A stretch of DNA of 64,000 nt from Nipponacmea schrenckii. Its lineage: Eukaryota > Mollusca > Gastropoda > Lottiidae. The notes below the pieces were generated by a model that was given only the letters and a program-made list of their open reading frames with translations, was not told the DNA's origin and made no database searches. The position numbers were made by a program, and so were the translations under genes. The stretch covers positions 17,949,398 through 18,013,397 of the forward strand of contig JAUJPP010000003.1 of the NCBI GenBank assembly GCA_030562195.1, given 5' to 3'. Below, one piece after another: positions 23,966 through 34,120 of this stretch (position 1 is its first letter; each line of letters begins with the position of its first letter).

Positions 23966-24832
23966 ATGTCAGAAAGTTTAAACATGGCAGAATCTACAGA
24001 ATTGATTAAACTTCTTTCTGAACAAATAGAGGTTCAAAGAGAGCAAATGGAGATTCAAACCAGACAACAAAGAGAGCAAATCGAGATTCAAGCCAGACAA
24101 CATAGAGAGGAAATGGGGATTCAAGTCAGACAACAAAGAGAGCAAATGGAGACACAAAGAGAGCAAATGGAGATTCAAGCCAGATAACATAGAGAAAAAA
24201 TGGACACTTTGATGAAATTAGTTTCAAAATCTAACGGTGAGCCAATTTCCTCTTTAACAACTGTTACAACATTTGTGCCACCATTTGTTTCTTTTGATCA
24301 ATCAACTGAACTTTGGCCTGATTAATATTCACGATTCTGCACTTTTCTGGCAGCAAATGCAGTACCCGAAAGCCGAACTGCACAAGTGTTTTTGAAAACC
24401 AAACTACGGCAGTCTACAAACAACTGTCTACCTTGGCTTCTCAAATGAACCCACCTAGAGACATTCACACATTGAAAATGGAAGAACTTGAGAACTTTAT
24501 GAAAGAACAGTTTTATCCAAAACGTTTCATTGTGCGTGAACGATTCAAATTCTGGAGTGATATGCAACGGAAACCAGGGGAAACAATTCAAGAATTGGCA
24601 GCTCATATACGTCAAGACGCAGCTACATATGATTTCCCATCAATAACGAATCCCCAGGACGAAGCACTACCATAACGATTCATATGTTCTGTTAACAATG
24701 AAGCGGTTCTTAAAGCACTCTTCAAAATACGCGACGATCAACTAAATTTTGCCAAGGCAGTCCAAGTCGCTGTCGAGACCGAAGATGCAGCAAAGGTTGC
24801 CAAGAAAACAGTACATGCTTCCAAACCATAAC
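23966..24832 (+). pseudogene. gag remnant (matrix/capsid-like) of the Ty3/gypsy element
   Basis: The start at 23966 gives MSESLNMAESTELIKLLSEQ, then a Gln/Glu/Arg coiled-coil built from a tandem unit of about 11 codons (variants of REQMEIQARQQ, 24010-24190). It is cut by a stop at 24185. A capsid-like part follows in shifted frames, with LKMEELENFMKEQFYPKRF and KPGETIQELAAHIRQDA at 24466-24620. Further stops fall near 24673 and 24828. Confidence 0.7.
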
Positions 24833-24911
24833 CAGTGAACAAAGTTAAGAAGAACAATAAAATGAATCAACATAAATCCATCAACAACCTAAACCCACAC
24901 AGGAGGTCAAA

Positions 24912-25538
24912 TGCTACCGATGTGGAAAAGGTCATAAAGCCCCAGACTGTCCTTACAAAGACTCTAAATGTCACTTTTGTAAGAAGAAAGGACACCTTAA
25001 AGCTGTTTGCAAGAAGAAACAACAGCAATCGAAGCGCACAGAAGCTTCAGTGAAGAAAATAAGGAAATCTGAGCTAATTAAAGCGATTCTGGGTGAAGTT
25101 TCAGATATACCCAAGTTGATTATACCAATCACAATTAAAGACCATGAGTTTACCATGGAACGAGAAGCAGCATTTTCGGGAAATTTTGTCTCGTTGCCGA
25201 TCTGGAAACAACTTGGAAAACCTAAACAAGCTGAGGTCACACAGAAATGTGAATCTGCCAGTCAACACAACATGCCAGGGAAGGGAACCTTCAACGCCCA
25301 AACAGTAGATCCAAAAACTGGAAATGAAAGCTCAGTTTCTTACATTGTTACAAAGATCCCCCATCTAAACTTATTTGGATGGAATGCTATCCAGGCACTA
25401 GGAATTTCAGTGGACAATGCTCTGGGAATTAAAAGCATAAACAACCAAGATAAGAGTGCGAGTGTAAAAGTTCAACATTTCAGCAACCTTGGACCAGATT
25501 TATGCTGCCCTTCAACGAGAATGTCGCACCATCTGTGA
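24912..25538 (+). pseudogene. gag zinc knuckles and decayed protease
   Basis: Two CCHC knuckles are visible at 24912-25016. The first, CYRCGKGHKAPDC, is one residue short (CX2CX3HX4C); the second, CHFCKKKGHLKAVC, is canonical. In the same frame, at 25155-25230, lies AAFSGNFVSLPIWKQLG, the position of the retropepsin active site. The catalytic Asp of the DTG/DTA motif is not present, so the protease is dead. Confidence 0.7.
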
Positions 25539-26938
25539 CGAATTTCCAGATCTATTTAAAGATGAATTGGGATGCCTAAAGGATTTTGTACTGGATGTAT
25601 AGTTCAAATCTGATGCGAAACCGGTTTTTCACAAGGCACGACCGGTTCCTTTTGCTCTTCGAGATGACCTAGCGAAAGGTTACGAGGAAGGTAACGCCAA
25701 AGGATTCTGGAAGCCAGTCCAGTTTAACAGTTATGGAACACCAGTGGTACCAATAAGGAAAACAAGTTCTACAGGTACTTCAAAACCTAAGCTTCGAATT
25801 TGTGGTGACTACTCTGTTGGTGTTAATGATCATCGTCATCCAATGCCACTCCCAGAGGAATTAATGCAGAAACTAGGAGGTGGATTTTGATATACCAATA
25901 TTGACCATGCTGATGCCTAACACCAAATCATGTTGACTCTGAGAGCCAAAAAAGGCTAGCCCTCAGCACTCACCGGGGAGTACTACTTCTTATTTTCAAG
26001 CAATCATGGAAAACCTTACCAAAGATCTACCTGGAGTCTCAGTTTTCCAAGATGATATGCTTGTCAGCGGACATAACATCAAAGACCATCTAAGTAATCT
26101 GATGGGTCTAAGATGAATGGTCTAAGATGTCGTCATGACAAATGCAAATTTGCTCAACCATCTGTAGAATATCTTGGACACACCTTATCGGGAGAGGGAA
26201 TACCAAAAGGATCAAAGGTCGAGGCAGTAAGCTTAATTAATATGCCACCTCCTACAAATGTGTCAACTTTGAAATCATTCTTGGACTCAGTACAGGTTAA
26301 TGGAAAGTTCATACCCAACCTGTCTACCATAGCAGAGCCACTTTACAAGCTGACCAAGAAAACAACATGGCATAGGAATGAAGAAGAACAGACAGCCTTT
26401 CAAAAGTTGAAAACTATACTTGCTTCTGATCAAGTCCTTGTTCACTTCGACCCTAACAAACCTGTTGGACTTGCTTTTGATGTATCTGATGTTGGAATTG
26501 GAGCAGTTTTGTTTCATCGCTATTCAGACGGAAGCGAGCGCCCAATCGCCAATATGTCGAAGACACTTACATCTGCAGAGCGGAACTACAGCCAAATTCA
26601 CAAAGAAGCCCTGGCTATCATATTCGGCTTAAGGAAATGCTATCAATTTCTTTATGGAAGAAAATTTATATTGTTAACAGATCACAAGCCATTGACAGCT
26701 CTATTTGGACCAAAGAAGGGAACACCACTCCTTGGAGCTAACAGACTAGCTCAATGGGCCCTATGGTTAAACCAATTCGAATACAAAATCGAATATCGGA
26801 AAACATCCGATCATGGAAATGCAGATGCACTTAGTCGCTTGCCAAGTGGAGGTGATTCTCATTTCGACAGGGATGGAGGTGGTGAAGATAAGGATATGGT
26901 TTGCGCTATCAAAGTTCTCAGCCTCCAAGTGTAACCTG
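25539..26938 (+). pseudogene. pol remnant: RT and RNase H
   Basis: RT N-terminal blocks GCLKDFVLDV, KPVFHKARPVPFAL and WKPVQFNSYGTPVVPIRK lie at 25570-25770, and TNIDHADA with a stop follows near 25900. The segment between this and the catalytic box is largely deleted. The box itself reads FQDD at 26045-26060. From 26113 a long open frame (273 codons) holds KCKFAQPSVEYLGHTLSGEG, then RNase H blocks IGAVLFHRYSDGSERPI, QIHKEALAIIFGLRK, LLTDHKPLTALFG and NADALSRLP. The frame ends at 26934. Confidence 0.82.
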
Positions 26939-27012
26939 TGGAATCCAACATCCTCTGACAAGAGTCCAGGAAGGATCCAGTAATAGCTACAGTGAAGCGT
27001 TATGTACGTGAA

Positions 27013-27376
27013 GGTATTGACCCAGATTATTCAAGAACTTTAGAGATTGTCTTTCCAGAAGTTACTGAAGGTTTCTCAACTAATATTATGATGCGATATG
27101 ACCTGTGAAAACAGTGTGCAACAATTAATCACTTCTGGATTGTTATAGCGGCTTCTTGATTGTTCTAGAAGTATAAGTTTTATATAAATAGGCTAGTAGA
27201 CAAGGCCTCAGGGAATTCAATTAAAGTGCTTACTACTGTACGTATAACTTGTGTATTATACATTGTGCTTAATATATTGTTGTTTCCTTGTGCATTCACT
27301 ATTGGATTAAATAAATCTACACTTACTTTTGATCTGTGTGTCTCTATTCTACGAGTTTAGAGAAAGAATTACAACA
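27013..27376 (+). repeat. 3' LTR, 364 bp, missing its first six bases
   Basis: It starts at LTR position 7 (ggtattgacc). The preceding bases encode TVKRYVREG, a pol segment normally lying between RNase H and integrase. So pol is fused directly into the LTR, and integrase and the LTR edge were lost in one deletion. Confidence 0.8.
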
Positions 27377-28034
27377 TTCAGTCTGTCGGTCCGTCAATCC
27401 GTGAACATTTGAATTTATAAGACGGTGGTCAAGTTCGATTGTAATGATTTGTCGATGAACGGTTTTGCCCATGCCTCTATATTTTTTGTAGACACAATTG
27501 AAGCTACAAATTTCAATGGTTTTTAATTAACTTCGTGTGAGCATTGGAATTTGTAAGACGGCGGATAAATTTGAATTGTGACGATCTATCGATGAAAAGC
27601 TATTGCCATTGACTTAGTAAAATTGCCTCAAAATTTTATTGTATGTGCAACACAATTTACAATGGATTTTGATCAAACTTGGTGTGAGCATTGGAAATGA
27701 TAGGAGTAGTCTAGTTCGAATTTGAAGATTTTTTCAATGACTGCTTCTCAAGTTATTGCCCTTGACTTAGTACAATAGAAGCTACAATTTTGAATGGATT
27801 TAATAAAACTTTGTGTGAGCATTGGAATAATAATAGAGTGGTCAAGTTTAAATTCGCTGATTTTTCAATGAAATTTTTTAAAATTATTGCACTTGTAAAT
27901 TTTGTCAAAAATGTATTGTGGGTCCAATGAATGTTTTTTGATTTATTGCCAAATTTATTATTCAAATTCATTGCGGCCAGTGGGCCTATATTAGCTTGCC
28001 TGACTATAATATTTAGAGTCAAATCAAGCTAAAT

Positions 28035-28175
28035 AATAGATAAATATTATTTATCTAATTTTCCTAATGAATAATCCATGTATTATTGAGATATTAAACC
28101 GTATGTGGACGTAGAAAGACTTGGGAAATCAACTTAACTCTAATCCGCAATGAAACACTTAATGAAGACTAAAAC
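28035..28175 (+). repeat. 150-bp module shared with 18462-18612
   Basis: Contains cctaatgaataatccatg, tatgtggacgtagaaag and aaacacttaatg in the same order as the 18-kb copy. Confidence 0.6.
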
Positions 28176-28343
28176 ATCACTCAAGTCTAGGCCTTCTCAA
28201 GATAATTTCCTGAAGCACCACTAAGGTCAAAATAGTGAGCAAGTTGCGTCACTTACAGATTCATTTTGTAGGATGTTAGGATTATGAGGGGGTAAGCAGT
28301 GGCGTTTCACAGTCAAGGGGATATTTAGGCCTACACAAACAAT

Positions 28344-28660
28344 TGAGGGTTTTCTCTTGTAAAACCCCTGTTTATGATGTATCTGTACCTACCTGCATCC
28401 GTAACTATGTGCACTATTCCTGGATCAACCCATCGAACGCCCGATAAAACTTCACAGCCAGTCACCTCCCCTTACTATAATCCACTTCCGCCCATCAGTT
28501 TATTTGAGGATTTTTTTTCAGAGTAATCATAAAGGCTGAAGGGGAGGCGGCGGCCCTGATGCAGGTAGGCACAGATACATCATAAACAGGGGTTTTACAA
28601 GAGAAAACCCCCAGTATATATCAATAATTGTACCTACCTGCATCCTTAGCTATGTGAAAA
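28344..28660. repeat. Inverted and direct repeats at the DIRS-like 3' end
   Basis: A 52-nt arm at about 28350-28401 (ctcttgtaaaacccctg to acctacctgcatc) is matched inverted at 28559-28609 with one or two differences. A third piece, tacctacctgcatcc...ctatgtg (28631-28654), repeats the first arm directly. Inverted terminal repeats plus a nearby copy of an end sequence are the hallmark of DIRS-1-type ends. The link to the recombinase next door is inference. Confidence 0.6.
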
Positions 28661-28799
28661 ATTTAGCATTTGTAGCAGAGGGAGGTGGAAAGCCTTTATA
28701 GTCACAGAACTAATACCTTCCAAACAATACAACTAACTAGTACAGAAAAGTACTTACATAAGTCTCCTTTAATATTCCACTCCACATCCTCATCTGTCT

Positions 28800-29720
28800 A
28801 GAAGCCATTAGAATGAAAGAACGTGCAAATGAAGCTTCTTAACTGGGAACATCCTTCAGGTAAAAACTGGTGAAAGTATTTTCACTAGCCCAGTGTGCAG
28901 CTTTTAAAATGTCTTCCAATGGATCACCATTGAAAAGAGCCCAAGAAGTAGATAACTTCCTTGTATCATGCGCTCTAACATTTGACAAGTCTTCACCAGA
29001 TAACTCATAAACATATTTAATAAGACTAACAATCCACCTTGAGATTGAATTCTTTGAAGCAGCCTTATGTAAACCCTTTTGATATGTAATAAAGAGCTGA
29101 GACTGATCAGAACGAAGTGTTCTTGTACGATTTAAATACTATTTTAAGGTCCTACAAGGACATAGTGATAAATCTTTGGGATCTGTAGCCCAATTCTCAA
29201 AATTTAGAATAAAGAGTGGTACCCAGTCCTTACCTATTCTTTGGGTCTTGGCCTAAGAATTCATATTTGGCAACAATCTTATACCTGATCTCTCTATACG
29301 AAAATGAGCATCAGACAAACATAAAGCATGTTACTCTCCCACTCTAGAAGCAGTTGCAAGTGCCACTAAAAATACTACTTTCCAGGTCAAAAACTCAAGA
29401 GACTAGCCATTGACAATACTTCAAAAGGCGGGTCACAAAGACTCCAAAGTACTGATGGTAAATCCAAACGAATCGCTGGTGAGGCATTAAATATCCCTTT
29501 TATTAACAAGTCTGAATTAGTACAGACGGAGCCTTCTCTTTTATTCTTAAAGCCTTTATGAAAAGAAGCAATGGCTGAACGGTAACCCATCAAAGTGTTA
29601 TATTGACACTTCTTGACTTCGTGAATATAAACCAGAAATTCAGCAATCTTTCCTACAGATGCTGAATTTGGAGAAATCTTTTTAGACGCACACCATGACT
29701 TGAAAACTGAGAATCTATTC
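28800..29720 (-). pseudogene. Tyrosine recombinase of the DIRS-like element
   Basis: The core-binding part reads TLMGYRSAIASFHKGF (29600-29550), preceded by IAEFLVYIHEVKKC. The catalytic part reads TLRSDQSQLFITYQKG (about 29120-29075), RAHDTRKLSTSWALFNG (28980-28925) with the HxxR pair, and ILKAAHWASENTFTSFYL (28910-28855), where the final Tyr is the expected nucleophile. Frame breaks lie between 29390 and 29150. Confidence 0.78.
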
Positions 29721-30799
29721 GGTTACTTGAGAGGAATTTCTACCAACAATTCCAGGAGAAGAGGAAACCAAGACTGTCTCTGAGACATGGGTGCTACTAG
29801 AAGTAGAACACAATCCTCAAATTTTCCTTCGACAGAACCTTTGGAACCAACACTGGAGGTGGAAAGGCATATGCCATCATTCCCTCCCAAGGAATTGAGA
29901 GAGCATCGCACCCCAAGCATGCTGATGTGGGTAAGGAGAACAGAACACTGGAAATTGTGTATTCTTGTATGTTGCAAAAAGGTCTATGTTGGGGTGACCT
30001 AAACGATCGAACGATCACCAACTGTCGATTTAGACACCATTCGTTGGATTGAACTTTCTGACGCCGAGATAGGCTGTCCGCTAGAACATTCCTTCAACAT
30101 GGTATGTGAACTGCAGAAATATGAATATCCTGATCCATACACCAATGAAGCATTTCCCAAAGTAGAAAACACAAGTCCGGAGAATGGGTGCCTCCCTGTT
30201 TGTTTATATAGGCTACTACTGTGGAATTGTCGGTGTGTACCAGCAGCACACTCTTCCTTTCAGGGAATGAATTAAATACTGAAGAGCATTGGATACTTCC
30301 TTCAGTTCCAGCCAATTGATATGTTTCTGCGCTTCCTGATTTTTCCAAACTCCTGAAACTCTCTCTTCCAGAGAGTGAGCTCCTCATCCATGACAGCTGG
30401 CATCCGTCCAAATTGATACTTGAACTGGATATTCCGTCAGTGGAATACCTCGAAAAATCTCTCTCCACCATTGAAGATGGAAGCAGAGATTTTGAGATAT
30501 ATGAATCTGTTTGAGATGACTCTCTGCATGTGGCTGCCACTGAGAGAGGAGATAGAACTGAATTGGTCTCATATGAAGTCTTGCCCATGGCACTAGAACT
30601 ATACAAGCTGCCGTGGGTACCAACAAGCGCAAAAAGACATGAGCTGGGACTTGTGAACTTTCCAGAAATAAAATTATTTTTTCCTGAATTGAACAGAATC
30701 GGCCCTGATTGATGTGGCATGAGTTACTCGATCTTCTTCACTCTTCCAAACTCGTTCTGATCATGGTTGTTCTTGTTAATTGGTATTCGAATGGTAGTT

Positions 30800-31301
30800 G
30801 TTGGTTTGGTTTGGTTAGATTATCTGATTACTGTTGGAAAAACAGAATCTAGACCCTGTGGCCTAATAACAGCTATATTATCTAGTAGAATCCATATCCT
30901 GTGACCTATTAACAGCTATATATAGGCTAGTAGAATATAGACCCGAACAACAGAAGAACTTTCAAATGCTTATGAAAATTGGTTGAATGGCACCTCAAAG
31001 TCATTTTGTTGGTTTGGTTTGGTTAGATTATATGATTACTGTTGGAAAAACAGAATCTAGACCCTGTGGCCTAATAACAGCTATATTATCTAGTAGAATC
31101 CAGACCCTGTGGCCTATTAACAGCTGTATAGCCTAGTAGAATTCAGACCCTGTGGCCTATTAACAGCTATATAGCCTAGTAGAATCCATATCCTGTGGCC
31201 TATTAACAGCTATATATAGGCTAGTAGAATATAGACCCGAACAACAGAAGAACTTTCAAATGCTTATGAAAATTGGTTGAATGGCACCTCAAAGTCATTT
31301 T
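30800..31301 (+). repeat. Tandem duplication (208 bp / 294 bp) with nested 43-bp minisatellite
   Basis: Copy A is 30800-31007 and copy B 31008-31301. Both start gttggtttggtttggttaga and end cacctcaaagtcatttt. Copy B is 86 bp longer because it has two additional 43-bp units (agtagaatcc...cctattaacagct...agcct). Confidence 0.85.
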
Positions 31302-31944
31302 GGGATGTCATTCTGGAAATGGCATACGGAACCAACTTGACAACAGTGTAAGTCAACGTTTGTTTTATCTATATTTACTTACGAGATTCTGCTTTTTTTC
31401 CCAAATAATTTACACTCAAAATTTAGGTAGGTCCCAAGCTTTACAAGAGGGAGATTCAACTGTATCGATATATTAATCAAACCATTGCTTAATCATAAAT
31501 AAGCATTAATAGGACTGGATTACAAACAAAAGAAGAAAAGTTAGTGGCAGAAAATATGTCAAACCACCATCTTTTTTGAAAAAATCGACAACTTATTACA
31601 ATTTTTTGTAAAGAACAGAATGCAAGTAAGAGATACTGCACTTTTATAACCCAACATGAAATGTATATTGTCGTTATCCATGTCCGTCGGTCCGTCGGTA
31701 GGCTGGTCCTTTAATGGCACTTTTTATTATTAAATCGTCGTAAATTATACCGGAAATCACTTAAAATACACCATTTACATCTTGCATCTTAATCAAACTG
31801 AATTTGATTTAAAACAGTTAATTAAAAATGCTCTCATTGCTAATTAATCAGTTTCATCTAGTTTTGGTTTAATATAATATTACAAATGGAAATCTTCAGA
31901 ATAAGTAGGAGACATATTAAAAGTTAAAGCAACACTGAACACCA
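31302..31944. other. Spacer with a dispersed-repeat end fragment
   Basis: Positions 31663-31715 (atgtatattgtcgttatcca, ccgtcggtccgtcggta) resemble the terminal piece of the accaagtttcat family. Nothing else is recognised. Confidence 0.4.
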
Positions 31945-32494
31945 ATGATCGATAAAAAACCACTGGCAAAATCAAAGAATCGCAGACCAAGAAATTTCGA
32001 AACTCATCACAGAGAAGAAAAAGCAAACCAAGCAACCTCATAACACCACAAGCATCAGAGACAACTATATCAAAAAGACTGTGATGAACCTCTCATCTAT
32101 CCAACTAACTGAAGACCAAATTAGTCTCCTTGCCAAAGGCCTGAAATACATACCAACCAGTAAGAAAATCCCAAATGAAACCTTTATTAATGATATAGAA
32201 AAAGGAATATAGAATCTATACGCCACCAAATAAAACAGATCCGACAGAAAACCAAACCCACCACATCCAATCCATCTAAAAACGAAATCAAAGCCATAAA
32301 AGAACTTAAAGAAAATAAAAATATTTCAATAATATCAGCTGAGAAAGGCAAGGCAAGTGTAATAATTGATCGCAACCACCTTAATGAACTTGTTTATCAA
32401 ACATTATCTGACAGATATACTTACAAGAAAATAAAAAAGACCCCACCTCATAGATTGACCAGCAATTTAATCAGTTATGATGTAATAGACTTAA
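31945..32494 (+). mobile_element. Penelope-like element 2, internally deleted
   Basis: After a basic stretch (EISKLITEKKKQTKQ), blocks MNLSSIQLTEDQISLLAKGL and IPNETFINDIEKGI match element 1 in order. They are followed after a frameshift by IKELKENKNISIISAEKGKA and RYTYKKIKKTPP. The sequence then jumps from LTSN directly to ISYDVIDL (about 32470-32494), which in element 1 lies some 270 bp further on, so the template-binding RT blocks between them are deleted. Similarity ends at the word DVIDL. It is a different subfamily from element 1, judging by the sequence distance. Confidence 0.75.
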
Positions 32495-34120
32495 AATACT
32501 AACGTGAAGTGGCCTTCGAGGCCCTGGCCATTGCTTCCCATGTGGTACCCTGCAAGTAAAAGCAGATTATTGGGTTGATGATAGAAGCAGTATTTGTATG
32601 AGAGTTCTGATTTAGAATGACACCATGCACTTATATCACACTTTATTTTAATGTTTTCGTCTGTATTGAGTAGATTCATGTCTTCACACTCTGTTCGAGT
32701 GAGTTTAGGCTTCGGAGTTTCTGAGACTGGCACAAAAAGTTTTTTTTTTTATAAATTGTTCGCGGTTGTTGTCAACATCAAGGATAACAAGCTCGCATTT
32801 ATGGTCGTAGGATAGACTACTAAGAACTGTGTGCCAAGGTTAGAATGAAAAAGCTCTCAGTATTTCGGTTCAGGTTTGTCGAACCAATGATTGGTTTGGT
32901 CTTAGAAGAGTTTGGTCGTTGATAGTAGATGGTTGTCAATGGGGAATTGTTGCTAATGTGTAGTTGTTGACAAGGCATCATCGAGTACGGACTATGATCT
33001 GGTTTGAGGTAGTTCTGGTACGTTATATCGCTAAATTGATGTATCGCGATACGACATGCCACGATACACATATCGTATCGCGAGGTCGTGTGTCGAAACT
33101 TGACTATACATGTCATTCCATGTAAGTTTATCATAAAATCCTTTCCGGACTTCACTGAAATCCATTGCTTTCAAATAAGTTGACCCTTGTATCGAGTTAC
33201 GTATCGTATCACGCCATGATTGGCAGAACACAGCACTGATTTGAGGAAGAGTTGTCTGACAAGCCAGGAACAGAAAAGAATAACAAAAAGTTAATTACAC
33301 AGAGATATCAAATGTTGATAGTCATCATAAAGTTTTTCTTAAGGATGACCGATGAAGCTAGAGAAAATATCCTCATGTGCTTATTTATAATGGGGTCCTG
33401 AGAAGAATCACATTATGAAATCCGTTGGGGGGAAGTGACAGTGACTTTGGTGAAAAATAATACAACAGATAAAATAGAATTATAAATTAACGGTACCTGG
33501 TGGTACATAAAATAAAAACTTCATCTATTTTCAGAGCTTAGAACGGACTCTTAAGACTTTTTTTTTTATATTAACCACTAACGACAGAAAATTGTTATAT
33601 GCCATTCTGTTATCCCTGAAACCATACGAAGACACATCCGATATTAATTCCTGATTCAATTACAACCTATTATTAAATTAATTTTGACATTAAATAATAA
33701 GCAGTTGTTCTAAATTTCAATTTCGTCGCTATTTACCAGCAAGGTATCACCTTTCAGATAAACTTTATATTGCTAAATTAGATATTGATCACAACGCATA
33801 AAGGAAATTGAAAGACTAATTTAACATTTTATTATGTGGCAATATTCCATATTCAGATACGATTACCAAAATAACATTCCAAGAAATCCTTGATTTGTGG
33901 TCTACAGAACAGAATCTGACATACAGAGCAGAATGAACCATTAAAGTTAAGAAAAAAAACACAAAATTTATAAAGAATAAAATGAAGGATGTCGCATCAC
34001 AATTTACAATTTCAAATCATTTTCGACCGAATACAAAATTAGCCTTTACTATTCCTTTAACACAAATTTTCTCGATGTTTTTTCTAAAAATATTATTTTT
34101 AAGAAAAGGAACATTATGCC
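32495..34120. other. Intergenic stretch upstream of the 750-aa protein gene
   Basis: A minus-strand frame 32733-32491 (CDISAWCHSKSELSYKYC) shows spaced Cys residues but no family I know. A cluster of tatcgcgata-type words lies at 33026-33090 and 33187-33215 (for example gtatcgcgatac and cgtatcgtatc). No promoter element can be defended. Confidence 0.35.

Larger units (their letters stand above)
23648..27376 (+). mobile_element. Ty3/gypsy LTR retrotransposon, inactive
   Basis: LTRs run TGTTATGG to TACAACA. The flanking 5-mers gtcag and ttcag (23643-23647, 27377-27381) match at four of five positions, as expected for an aged duplication. Internal order is gag, zinc knuckles, decayed protease, RT and RNase H. 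Integrase is missing. RT carries stops and gaps. No tRNA-primed TGG primer-binding site is obvious just after the 5' LTR (gaaatttgacgtcgccg). The family is clear from the RT/RNase H blocks; the clade is not assigned. Confidence 0.88.
23594..28020 (-). repeat. accaagtttcat repeat, reverse arm, split by the Ty3/gypsy insertion
   Basis: The end palindrome tatacgcccacat/atgtggacgtata and gtcgtcgcccctgtctgtcag occupy 23594-23647. The rest of the repeat resumes at 27377 (cagtctgtcggtccgtcaat) and runs to about 28020, with units such as ccattgacttagtaaaattg and ggattttgatcaaacttggt. The inserted retrotransposon fills exactly the gap. Confidence 0.75.
28344..30720 (-). mobile_element. DIRS-like tyrosine-recombinase retrotransposon, inactive
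   Basis: On the minus strand the RT tail and RNase H come first (30720-29800): ARLHMRPIQFYLLSQW, VQVSIWTDASCHG, LLVHTDNSTVVAYINKQGG, a stop, NVLADSLSRRQKVQSNEW and MMAYAFPPPVLVPKVL. A tyrosine recombinase follows. Frames change repeatedly and stops interrupt, so the copy is dead. The N-terminal RT palm and any gag upstream of 30720 were not found. RNase H followed by a YR recombinase with no integrase is specific to the DIRS order. Inverted repeats at 28344-28609 fit the ends of such elements. Confidence 0.82.

Noticed and set aside
29787..30002. Plus-strand frames across the DIRS-like element
   Set aside because: Shadows of minus-strand RNase H and recombinase coding sequence.
32491..33231. 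Three minus-strand frames with spaced Cys residues
   Set aside because: No splice-consistent gene could be built, and the first frame runs into the Penelope-like fragment.
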